Shown piece after piece: positions 9,165-16,067 of a stretch of DNA of 64,000 bases; the first letter of the stretch is position 1, and every line of letters starts with the position of its first letter. Below the pieces are notes generated by a model. That model saw nothing but the letters and a program-made list of their open reading frames with translations. It was not told the DNA's origin and did no database searches. The translations under genes were made by a program, and so were the position numbers. This DNA comes from Chitinophaga pinensis. GTDB lineage: Bacteria > Bacteroidota > Bacteroidia > UBA7662. The stretch lies in the NCBI GenBank assembly GCA_945874665.1, contig CAMCHJ010000006.1, positions 44,351 through 108,350 of the forward strand, given 5' to 3'.

Positions 9165-9819
9165 GCAGTATGCCGAAGATATGGGTGATGCCCACGTAGG
9201 CAGCTCGCTGGAAACACCATTGCGGCTCGATGCTTTTGCATTGGACAATGAGCTGAAGATAGAATTGATCGAAAAGCACTTTCGGGAGATCATGAATGTG
9301 CTGGGACTCGACCTCACCGACGATAGCCTCAAGGGCACGCCGCACCGCGTGGCTAAAATGTATGTGGAAGAAATTTTCAGCGGTCTGAACCCCGACAACA
9401 AGCCAAAAATTGCGCTTTTTGAAAATAAATACCAGTACAACCAAATGCTCGTGGAGCGCGACATTACCCTGTACAGCAATTGCGAGCACCACTTTGTGCC
9501 GATTGTTGGCAAGGCGCATGTGGCTTACATCAGCAACGGACATGTAATTGGCCTGAGTAAAATAAACCGCATTGTGGAATACTTTGCCAAGCGCCCACAG
9601 GTGCAAGAGCGTTTGACTAAGCAAATTTCTGCCGAACTCAAGCGGGTATTGCAAACCGAAGATGTGGCGGTAGTGATCGATGCGCACCACATGTGTGTGA
9701 GTATGCGCGGGGTTGAAGACCACAGCAGCAGCACCATCACCGCCGATTACAGTGGTAAATTTTTGGAAGAAGCCACGCGAACTGAATTCTTGAAGTACCT
9801 CGAATTAAGCGGTAAATAA
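9142..9819 (+). CDS. folE: GTP cyclohydrolase I
   Basis: Converts GTP to 7,8-dihydroneopterin triphosphate, the entry to folate, biopterin and queuosine routes. The C-terminal ~185 residues are the conserved domain: GTPHRVAKMYVEE, the zinc site in YSNCEHHFVPIVG, GHVIGLSKINRIVEYFAKRPQ and VVIDAHHMCVSMRG. The N-terminal ~35 residues are polar and variable. The start is uncertain: the ATG at 9142 gives MSNTQDSK and overlaps queD by 23 nt, while an ATG at 9124 would overlap by 41 nt. The stop shares one base with the start of the next gene (TAATG). The order queD-folE-SDR is thus one coupled unit. Confidence 0.95.
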   Translation: MSNTQDSKQYAEDMGDAHVGSSLETPLRLDAFALDNELKIELIEKHFREIMNVLGLDLTDDSLKGTPHRVAKMYVEEIFSGLNPDNKPKIALFENKYQYNQMLVERDITLYSNCEHHFVPIVGKAHVAYISNGHVIGLSKINRIVEYFAKRPQVQERLTKQISAELKRVLQTEDVAVVIDAHHMCVSMRGVEDHSSSTITADYSGKFLEEATRTEFLKYLELSGK

Positions 9820-10529
9820 TGGATTTTAACGGAAAAAACGTCCTGGTAGTAGGTGCTAGCAGTGGTATTGGTGCGGCCGTTGCCGAGCAATTATTGATTG
9901 CCGGTGCGCAGGTGTACAGCTTTAGTCGCAACGAACCCGCCCAACCTGCCATTCAGTGGGAAAGCTGGGACGCCGTGGGCGAACAGCCGGTACCGGTGGC
10001 GGCCTTGCCCGAGGAGGTACACGGACTGGTCTATTGTCCTGGCTCTATCCTCCTCAAGCCCTTCAACCGCTTTACAGATGCCGATTTTGAGCGCGATTTT
10101 CAAATCAATGTGCTGGGCGCAGTACGTGTAATTCGCGAAGTGCTCCCAAAATTGAAGAAAGCTGCTGGTGCCAGCATTGTGCTCTACAGCACCGTGGCCA
10201 GCAGAGTAGGCATGCCCTACCATGCTTCTATAGCCGCTGCAAAAGGTGCTGTAGAAGGCTTATCAAAATCATTGGCAGCTGAATATGCAGGGGCGCAAAT
10301 CCGCGTAAACTGCTTGGCGCCTTCGCTCACCAATACGCCCTTGGCCGCTGGTTTGCTGGGTACGCCTGAAAAGGTGGAAGCTGGCAACAAACGTCATCCA
10401 TTGGGTCGTGTTGGTCAGCCCGAAGATTTGGCTGCCCTCACTACCTTCCTTCTCTCCGATCAAGCTGGCTGGATTACCGGTCAGGTGATTGCGGTAGATG
10501 GCGGGATGAGCGGGGTGAAGTTGGTTTAA
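9819..10529 (+). CDS. SDR family oxidoreductase of the pterin operon
   Basis: NAD(P)-dependent short-chain dehydrogenase/reductase of 236 residues. The dinucleotide motif GASSGIG is near residue 12, with NVLGAVRVIREVLP further on and the C-terminal GWITGQVIAVDGGMSG, where the cofactor site closes. The catalytic region reads YHASIAAAKGAVEGL: the usual YxxxK spacing is replaced by a form in which the lysine lies eight residues after the Tyr, as in an SDR subgroup with SIAAAKG. Translational coupling to folE and queD suggests reduction of a pterin, analogous to sepiapterin reductase, but that substrate is an inference. Confidence 0.85.
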   Translation: MDFNGKNVLVVGASSGIGAAVAEQLLIAGAQVYSFSRNEPAQPAIQWESWDAVGEQPVPVAALPEEVHGLVYCPGSILLKPFNRFTDADFERDFQINVLGAVRVIREVLPKLKKAAGASIVLYSTVASRVGMPYHASIAAAKGAVEGLSKSLAAEYAGAQIRVNCLAPSLTNTPLAAGLLGTPEKVEAGNKRHPLGRVGQPEDLAALTTFLLSDQAGWITGQVIAVDGGMSGVKLV

Positions 10530-10551
10530 AAACACAGAGTGAGGAGCTTTA

Positions 10552-10578
10552 AGATTTCTGATTTTAGATTTCTGATTT
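10552..10578 (+). repeat. Short tandem duplication of a 14-bp unit
   Basis: AGATTTCTGATTT occurs at 10552-10564 and again at 10566-10578, in the AT-rich gap (10530-10690) between the SDR gene and the convergent SWIM gene. No gene or clear terminator is seen in this gap. Confidence 0.6.
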
Positions 10579-10690
10579 ATGTGCTGCCCTTGTCTGATTT
10601 AGGTTGTCACTTTTCTATTAATCAGCTATACTCATCGAACAGATATGAACCAGAGGATTTTTCCTTGGTGGAATTCAGTGCCCTTTGTTT

Positions 10691-11854
10691 TTACCCCAAC
10701 AACTTCTCCTTCACGTCCCTATAATCAGGCCGGCGCACCAACTCGTGCCGCGTGCTCTCCAGTAAATTAAAATAGGTACCCAGCGCCTGTTCCCGCACCG
10801 GCGAAGACAAGGCTCCCAATTGCCGGGCAAAGCTCCAATTACGTTCGAAGCAACACTGTATAAACTTGGCCACGTAAAAATCGGCCTTACGAGGTTCCAA
10901 GGCAATCAATCGCGCCAATAAACGACTCCAAGTGCGGTCGTTGAGACGGGTGAAGCGCTCGCTAAAACGACTGTAAATGGCCCGCACAAAGCCCTCTTCT
11001 TCCAAAGCCAGCTCCAACAATTGCTGCAAATCGTCGTGAATGACGTATTTCATTGGGTAATCGTCTAAAATAGCCAGCAAAAAAGCATCTCTTTCCACTT
11101 GCAGCAGCTGCTGGTCGAAATCGCTGCGCTTAGGCAACACGGTATACGCCAATTTGAGCACCCGAATAAAGGGATAAATCTTGTAGTAGTCCTTGGCCAC
11201 ATGTTGCTGCAGCAAGTGCTGAATGGCTTTAGCAATCTCCCAAATACTCTCTGCCGCGGCCGTATCTTTTTGTTTTTGAAGGATGCTGACCCGTTTTTTC
11301 CAGTCGTCCGCCATGTTCTTGAACGGCTTAGCGGTTTTGGTGGTCCGCAATTTGGCCGTTACCGCCTCTTCCAACTCCACATAATATTGTGCGCTGCGCA
11401 CCACCCCAGCACTCAATTTGAGTTGGAGGAGCGATTTTACAGCTGCATCCTTCTTGCTGAGCTCGAGCAATAGGGCTTCGAGCTGCTCGCGACTGGCTTC
11501 TTGCAGCAGCTGAAGCACAGGATCGATGGCCTTGGGGACCGCGGCACGGCTTTTTTTAGGAAGTGACAGTATTTCGTCGGGCGCACCCAAGCTAAAATGC
11601 AGCATTGCAGCCGCTAAATGGGCGCAAGGTGCTGGCGCGAGTCCACAACTGCAGTCAAAATCAGCCAATGTTCTTCCTTCAAAAACCACCTGACATTGCA
11701 ACTCTTTGCGACCGAGTTTCATGCTACCGAGCCACTGGTCGGCCGACAGCTGACTAAATGCCAGCGTTTGCCGCTGCCAGAGCTTTTCGCCAGCCTGCAA
11801 CACCGAAGCCGGAATCAGCTGTTCAAAATTATCGAGGGAAAGAGGAGGTAGCAT
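10691..11854 (-). CDS. SWIM zinc-finger protein
   Basis: A 387-residue protein with one SWIM zinc finger near residue 70-90 (DFDCSCGLAPAPCAHLAAAM, the CxCxnCxH pattern), a fold that binds nucleic acid or protein. The rest is predicted mostly helical, with repeated Leu-rich stretches such as QLLQEASREQLEALLLEL, and no enzyme motif that I can see. The start is the ATG at 11854; an upstream TTG at 11875 is less likely. It is divergent from the photolyase gene across an 86-nt gap and convergent with the pterin operon, so it may share in the light or DNA-repair function of the island. That role is inferred from position only. Confidence 0.8.
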   Translation of the reverse strand: MLPPLSLDNFEQLIPASVLQAGEKLWQRQTLAFSQLSADQWLGSMKLGRKELQCQVVFEGRTLADFDCSCGLAPAPCAHLAAAMLHFSLGAPDEILSLPKKSRAAVPKAIDPVLQLLQEASREQLEALLLELSKKDAAVKSLLQLKLSAGVVRSAQYYVELEEAVTAKLRTTKTAKPFKNMADDWKKRVSILQKQKDTAAAESIWEIAKAIQHLLQQHVAKDYYKIYPFIRVLKLAYTVLPKRSDFDQQLLQVERDAFLLAILDDYPMKYVIHDDLQQLLELALEEEGFVRAIYSRFSERFTRLNDRTWSRLLARLIALEPRKADFYVAKFIQCCFERNWSFARQLGALSSPVREQALGTYFNLLESTRHELVRRPDYRDVKEKLLG

Positions 11855-11904
11855 TTGGTACCGAAGGTAGGACAAAGGCTGCTATTTCTGAAAAAATCAC
11901 ACCT

Positions 11905-11930
11905 TTCAAAACTACCTAGTCATATATTTG
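11905..11930 (+). promoter_or_regulatory. Photolyase promoter with AAAACTACC motif and TATATTTG box
   Basis: AAAACTACC (11908-11916) is followed by 6 nt, then TATATTTG (11923-11930, an exact TAnnTTTG box), then 10 nt and the ATG at 11941. No separate TTG box is found at the usual distance, so the AAAACTACC element may replace it or bind an activator. The same layout precedes CRY-DASH. Confidence 0.6.
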
Positions 11931-11940
11931 TTTTTTACGC

Positions 11941-13248
11941 ATGTCACAATCACTTGCCATCCACTGGTTCCGACGCGATATGCGTGTAGAGGACAATACC
12001 GCCCTTTTTCACGCGCTGCAGTCGGGCCAGTCTGTACTCGGCCTATTCATCTTCGACAGCACCATCTTGAGCAAGCTCGAGGACCGCGACGATGCCCGGT
12101 TGAGCTTCATCCACCTGCACGTGCAGCGGCTTAAAAGCCAATTTGAAGCCTTAGGCGGAAGTTTACTGGTGCTGCATGGCGATCCCGTGGGGCTTTGGCC
12201 GCAGATTTTAAGCGATTACCCCGTGGCAGCGGTGTACACCAACCGCGACTACGAGCCCTATGCCCGCCAGCGCGACGGTGTGTTAAACAAGCTTTTTGAG
12301 AGTAAAGGAGTGGCTTTTAACCATTATAAAGACCATGTAATATTGGAGGCCAAGGAGGTTTTGAAAGACGATGGACTTCCGTACACCGTCTTCACCCCCT
12401 ACAGTCGCAAGTGGAAAGCCAAGTTGCAAGTCCAAGACTTGGAACCCCGCGGCAGTGCCGACCTATTCACCGCCGATCGCTTGCACCAAACTACTCCTCT
12501 GCCCTTGCCCACCTTAGAAGCGCTTGGCTTTGCACCCACGGCCATCGACTTCCCTAAAGAAGCAGTAAGCGATGCCCTCATCAAAGTGTACGACGAGCAA
12601 CGCAATTTCCCCGGTATACGCGGTACCTCGCGACTTGGGGTACACTTGCGTTTTGGCACCATCAGTATTCGGGCATTGGCTCGCCGGGCTAAGGCACTCA
12701 ACGAAACTTTTTTAAATGAATTGATTTGGAGGGATTTTTACCAGGTGATTTTGTGGCATTTCCCCCATGCCGCTAGTGGGTCGTTTAGACCAGCCTACGA
12801 CCAAATTGAATGGCGCAACAACGAGGCTGAATTTGCAAAATGGTGCGCTGGACAAACCGGTTATCCCATTGTAGATGCAGGCATGCGTGAGCTCAACAGC
12901 ACCGGTTTTATGCACAATAGGGTGCGAATGATAGTGGCCAGTTTTCTCACCAAACATTTGCTCATCGACTGGCGTTGGGGAGAAGCCTATTTTGCCCGCA
13001 AACTGCTCGATTTTGATTTAGCTTCCAACAACGGCGGCTGGCAGTGGGCAGCAGGTTCCGGCTGCGATGCCGCGCCTTACTTCCGGGTGTTTAGTCCAGA
13101 TGCCCAAACCCTCAAGTTCGACCCCAAGGCCAGCTACATCAGGCAATGGGTGCCAGAGTACCAAAATCTAGATTACCGCCCCATGGTTGACCACAAAATG
13201 GCACGTGAAAGGGCTTTGGCGACGTATGGGAAGGCGTTGAAGGCGTAG
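11941..13248 (+). CDS. phrB: Deoxyribodipyrimidine photolyase (class I CPD)
   Basis: Light-driven repair of cyclobutane pyrimidine dimers using reduced FAD and an antenna cofactor. The 435-residue protein has the N-terminal photolyase domain (HWFRRDMRVEDNTALFHA) and a C-terminal FAD-binding domain. That domain has WRDFYQVILWHFPH, TGYPIVDAGMRELNSTGFMH and the class I signature NNGGWQWAAGSGCDAAPYFR near residue 360. The C-terminus TYGKALKA is encoded by a stretch that is repeated, with divergence, about 660 nt downstream, on the far side of a toxin-antitoxin pair. The partner pterin genes just upstream could feed an antenna cofactor, which is an inference. Confidence 0.96.
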   Translation: MSQSLAIHWFRRDMRVEDNTALFHALQSGQSVLGLFIFDSTILSKLEDRDDARLSFIHLHVQRLKSQFEALGGSLLVLHGDPVGLWPQILSDYPVAAVYTNRDYEPYARQRDGVLNKLFESKGVAFNHYKDHVILEAKEVLKDDGLPYTVFTPYSRKWKAKLQVQDLEPRGSADLFTADRLHQTTPLPLPTLEALGFAPTAIDFPKEAVSDALIKVYDEQRNFPGIRGTSRLGVHLRFGTISIRALARRAKALNETFLNELIWRDFYQVILWHFPHAASGSFRPAYDQIEWRNNEAEFAKWCAGQTGYPIVDAGMRELNSTGFMHNRVRMIVASFLTKHLLIDWRWGEAYFARKLLDFDLASNNGGWQWAAGSGCDAAPYFRVFSPDAQTLKFDPKASYIRQWVPEYQNLDYRPMVDHKMARERALATYGKALKA

Positions 13249-13306
13249 GAAGTTGATCGATCTTCTGTTTTTTTCGTAGCTTTATAGAACATAAAACATT
13301 CACGCC

Positions 13307-13543
13307 ATGCAGTTAACTTACCAGTTTGCCTCGGCAGATGATATAAATTCCGACACCATAGACGCTATAAAAAAAGCATTTAAGTCTAAGGCCATTACCT
13401 TAATGGTACAAATAGCCGAACCAGATGAAGAGCTTTCTGACGACCTAAAATCTGTATTGGATAATCGACTCGAAGAGGATGTAGCTACTTATCTTTCTTC
13501 AGAGGAATCTATTACTTTACTTCGAAAGAAGTATGCCGTTTAA
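13307..13543 (+). CDS. Antitoxin of a ParDE/RelBE-type pair
   Basis: A 78-residue acidic protein directly before a RelE/ParE-fold toxin gene, overlapping it by 11 nt. The C-terminal part (ESITLLRKKYAV) is the kind of short helix that wraps the toxin. There is no obvious DNA-binding motif; the N-terminal half is a mix of strand and helix (LTYQFASADDINSDTIDAIK). The call rests on the pairing. The TAGCTTTA box at 13277-13284 is a near match to the -7 consensus, 22 nt before the ATG, so the pair probably has its own promoter. The pair lies between two copies of the photolyase 3' end, as expected for an inserted cassette. Confidence 0.65.
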   Translation: MQLTYQFASADDINSDTIDAIKKAFKSKAITLMVQIAEPDEELSDDLKSVLDNRLEEDVATYLSSEESITLLRKKYAV

Positions 13544-13850
13544 AGTTACCATCTCTCCAAGAGCTCAGGTAGAAATAGAAGGTGCCATTACATTTTATGC
13601 TGAACGCAGTACCGAAGCCCCAACAGCTTTCATTATAGCCTTAGATAAAGCCTTTCAAAGCTTGGCTATCTCACCATACTTTGCCATCAAGTACAAACAA
13701 ATCAGATCCATTCCATTGCAAAATTTTCCTTTTGCCTTGTTCTTCACTATCAATCAAATATCCAATACCGTAGAAATACGCGCTTGCTTTATCACAAACG
13801 AAATCCACAAGGAAGGCCAAGAAAGTGAGTTAAATTCATTTATTCCTTAA
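13533..13850 (+). CDS. RelE/ParE-family toxin
   Basis: A 105-residue basic protein with the family pattern: ISPRAQVEIEGAITFYAERS at the N-terminus, a helix pair, then KYKQIRSIPLQNFPFALFFT and VEIRACFITN, the central sheet. ParE-type members poison gyrase and RelE-type members cleave mRNA on the ribosome; the sequence does not decide between them. The start at 13533 lies inside the antitoxin gene. The codon use looks more AT-rich than that of the flanking photolyase and flavin reductase genes, which fits acquisition from elsewhere. Confidence 0.75.
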   Translation: MPFKVTISPRAQVEIEGAITFYAERSTEAPTAFIIALDKAFQSLAISPYFAIKYKQIRSIPLQNFPFALFFTINQISNTVEIRACFITNEIHKEGQESELNSFIP

Positions 13851-13870
13851 CAGTTTAGCTCAATTTTTTG

Positions 13871-13910
13871 GGCTTTCAAGACGTATGGAAAGGCGTTGAA
13901 AGCAAAATGA
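13871..13910 (+). repeat. Diverged second copy of the phrB 3' end
   Basis: The 37 nt at 13871-13907 match 13212-13248, the last codons of phrB, at 29 positions, with the cores GACGTATGG and AAGGCGTTGA intact. In the matching frame it still reads TYGKALKA, then one lysine and a stop. It lies just after the toxin gene, so the toxin-antitoxin pair is bracketed by direct copies of the photolyase tail. Confidence 0.7.
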
Positions 13911-13981
13911 CCTTTGCTTTTAAAGTCCATCAAAGCATCCACCTTTTGCATATACCTTTTGTAATTTTGTAAAGCGAGCGC

Positions 13982-14146
13982 ATGAGAAACCTTTCCTTAA
14001 AACTCGACAAAACACTTTTGAAAGAAACTGAAGTTCTGGTTGCAGCTCTCGAAAAAACAGGATTAGGTACAGCAAAATCTCAAAATAGAACTGGATTTGG
14101 ATGGCTTGTCATTGAAAACATTCTCCCGCCCCGATTGTCCCTATAA
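13982..14146 (+). pseudogene. Ribbon-helix-helix antitoxin-like remnant
   Basis: A 54-codon frame whose first ~25 residues (MRNLSLKLDKTLLKETEVLV) look like the start of a Bacteroidota ribbon-helix-helix antitoxin: a basic strand followed by a helix. The C-terminal half does not look like the family and may be out of frame. The good -7 box TAATTTTG (13962-13969) lies 12 nt before the ATG, so it may still be transcribed. No partner toxin follows; the next gene is the flavin reductase, 5 nt on. It could also be a real small protein. Confidence 0.35.
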
Positions 14147-14151
14147 AAATC

Positions 14152-14787
14152 ATGCAACACATCTCCCTCACCGATATCCTTTCAGCCGAAAAGCAATACC
14201 GCACCAACCTTATAAACTGCCTAAGTGGCGTGCGCACAGCGCAGCTGCTGGGCACGCAAAATGCAGCAGGACAAACGAACCTCGCCATCTTCAACTCGGC
14301 CATGCACATTGGGGCGCACCCGCCGCTGTTGGGCTTGATTTTTAGACCGCTCGACAGCCAACAACACAGTCTTCAAAACATCCTAGCCACCCAGCAATAC
14401 ACCCTCAACACCGTGCCTGTCGACCGGCTCGCCTCCGCCCACCAGTGCAGTGCGCGTTACCCGCAAGAAGTATCAGAATTTGATGCAAATGGCTTTACGC
14501 CTTGGTACAGTGAGCAGCTTGCGGCGCCTTATGTAGAGGAGGCTGCTTTGCGGGTAGGACTCAAATTGGTAGAAAAAATCGACATTGCCTTGAACGGCAC
14601 CATGCTCCTCATAGGCGAGGTACAAGAAATATGGATAAGCGAAACGGCGCTAGATCGGGACGGAAACATACGATTTGACCTGTTGGAAGCCGCAGGCGTT
14701 GGGGGATTAGACACCTATTATCGCTTTGAGGCTGCCGCACGCTTTGGGTATGCCAAGCCCGGCGCGACCCCAATTAGCTTATTTTAG
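14152..14787 (+). CDS. Flavin reductase-like FMN-binding split-barrel protein
   Basis: A 211-residue member of the flavin reductase-like split-barrel family, which bind FMN and reduce flavins or act with a partner oxygenase. The N-terminal half has the recognisable core: NAAGQTNLAIFNSAMHIGAHPPLLGL, where FMN phosphate binds, and the C-terminal half VGLKLVEKIDIALNGTMLLIGEV, a strand pair. Genes of this type recur beside photolyases and DUF2256 proteins in light-associated clusters, so supply of reduced flavin is a plausible role; that link is from recall of such clusters. It is 3 nt upstream of ctlX, and the two probably form one transcript. Confidence 0.85.
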   Translation: MQHISLTDILSAEKQYRTNLINCLSGVRTAQLLGTQNAAGQTNLAIFNSAMHIGAHPPLLGLIFRPLDSQQHSLQNILATQQYTLNTVPVDRLASAHQCSARYPQEVSEFDANGFTPWYSEQLAAPYVEEAALRVGLKLVEKIDIALNGTMLLIGEVQEIWISETALDRDGNIRFDLLEAAGVGGLDTYYRFEAAARFGYAKPGATPISLF

Positions 14788-14790
14788 CGC

Positions 14791-15699
14791 ATGCAAAATG
14801 CCTTGGCTTCTAAAATTGCGATGTTGCGGCCAGCCGCTTTTGGGTTCAATAGCCAAACTGCCGGCAGCAATAGTTTTCAACAAGTCCTAGATAACACAAA
14901 TGCAGTGCATCTTAAAGCGCTGGCAGAGTTTGATGCAGCAGTAGCTGAGATAAGAGCCGCTGGCGTGCAGGTGGAGCTGCTCCACGACCAGGCTGAGCCA
15001 CCCAAACCCGACGCCATCTTCCTCAACAACTGGTTCAGCACACATGCCAACGGCCATTTGCTGCTGTACCCCATGCTCGCGCCCAACCGGCAGTTGGAAG
15101 TGAGGCCCGAACACATCGCCTGGCTCGAGTCGCGCCCAGCACACCACCAAACCATCGATTTGCGCCTTACAGCAGCTAGCAACCAAGTGCTCGAAGGCAC
15201 AGGCTCAATCGTCTTCGACCATGCCCATCAGCTCGCTGTAGCTGTAAAATCGGTCCGTACCTCTCCCGAATTGCTTCAAGAGGTAGCCGCCCTACTCGGC
15301 TACAAGGCGCTGTTGCTTGAGGCTGCCGATGCCCAGAACCGCGAAATTTACCACACCAATGTGGTGATGAGCATTTCACCAAGGCTCGCCATCTGTTGTT
15401 TCAAAGCCTTACGCGACCCCGACCAAGCTGCGCTGCTCGCTGCCCTGTTGCAACGCAACGGTCGCCGTGTGGTACCGGTAAGTATGGACCAAATGCAGTC
15501 GTTTTGTTGCAATGCACTCGTAGTACAAACCACCGACGGGCAGCCCCGCACCATACTCTCGGAAACCGCTTGGAACGCCTTTGAAGCCTACCAAAAGCTG
15601 TGGATTACCGAAGTAGCCGAGCCCCTCGTGCTGCGCATTCCCACCATCGAATCAGTAGGCGGAGGCAGCGTTCGCTGCATGCTCGCCGAACTTTGGTAG
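14791..15699 (+). CDS. ctlX: CtlX-type arginine deiminase superfamily hydrolase
   Basis: A 302-residue guanidino-group-modifying enzyme of the family named for citrulline utilisation in Francisella (CtlX). These proteins have the pentein fold shared by arginine deiminase and dimethylarginine hydrolase. Visible features are DAIFLNNWFSTHANGHLLLYPM (about residues 72-93), GTGSIVFDHAHQLAVA (about 132), IYHTNVVMSI with the catalytic His (about 187), and the C-terminal ESVGGGSVRCMLAELW, with the nucleophilic Cys five residues from the end. It follows the flavin reductase closely. Its link to the light genes is unclear. Confidence 0.85.
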   Translation: MQNALASKIAMLRPAAFGFNSQTAGSNSFQQVLDNTNAVHLKALAEFDAAVAEIRAAGVQVELLHDQAEPPKPDAIFLNNWFSTHANGHLLLYPMLAPNRQLEVRPEHIAWLESRPAHHQTIDLRLTAASNQVLEGTGSIVFDHAHQLAVAVKSVRTSPELLQEVAALLGYKALLLEAADAQNREIYHTNVVMSISPRLAICCFKALRDPDQAALLAALLQRNGRRVVPVSMDQMQSFCCNALVVQTTDGQPRTILSETAWNAFEAYQKLWITEVAEPLVLRIPTIESVGGGSVRCMLAELW

Positions 15700-15767
15700 A
15701 CAAATAAGCTGCAGCTGTTTAAAAGGATAGCCCTATTCCCTAAACTTTTGAGTGTACAGGCGGTTGA

Positions 15768-15863
15768 TACAAGTTGGCAATAAGAATCAACTCGTTCAAA
15801 TACAACCTCCGCAAGTTCACCGAGCAACAGCGCGGCTTGTTCGACGAAAACATTGACACCTGA
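15768..15863 (+). other. Orphan open frame ending in a TGATG overlap with the DUF2256 gene
   Basis: A 31-codon stretch without a start codon, reading INSFKYNLRKFTEQQRGLFD near its end and stopping with TGA that shares a base with the DUF2256 ATG. The composition looks protein-like and the overlap is the kind seen between coupled genes. It may be the tail of a deleted upstream gene in the island. I do not recognise the family. Confidence 0.25.
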
Positions 15864-16009
15864 TGGCGACCGGAAAAATGATACGCAAAGGCGATTTGCC
15901 ACAAAAAATGTGCGCGCATTGCGGGCGCCCTTTTAGCTGGCGTAAAAAATGGGAAAAGGTGTGGGACGAAGTAAAATACTGCAGCGATCGCTGCCGAACG
16001 GGCAAATAA
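15863..16009 (+). CDS. DUF2256 family protein
   Basis: A 48-residue zinc-ribbon-like protein. The signature is clear: KGDLPQKMCAHCGRPFSWRK, followed by a WEKVWDEVKYCSDRCR stretch, giving two Cys pairs (CAHC and the CSDRC set) that could hold one metal. Function of DUF2256 is unknown; the genes are known mostly from neighbourhoods of photolyases and cryptochromes, which fits here. The ATG at 15863 was chosen as the first in frame; a second ATG five codons later is also possible. It is convergent with the ClC channel gene, 58 nt away. Confidence 0.85.
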   Translation: MATGKMIRKGDLPQKMCAHCGRPFSWRKKWEKVWDEVKYCSDRCRTGK

Positions 16010-16067
16010 GTAGACTGCACATTGCAACCAGCACATGAGCCGATTGCAGCATCACGACCACAGATAA

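Noticed and set aside
9034..9723. 229-codon minus-strand frame opposite folE
   Set aside because: It lies entirely opposite strongly supported queD and folE; no conserved motif is seen.
10539..10724. 61-codon frame between the SDR and SWIM genes
   Set aside because: It begins in a tandem AT-rich repeat and has no protein-like pattern.
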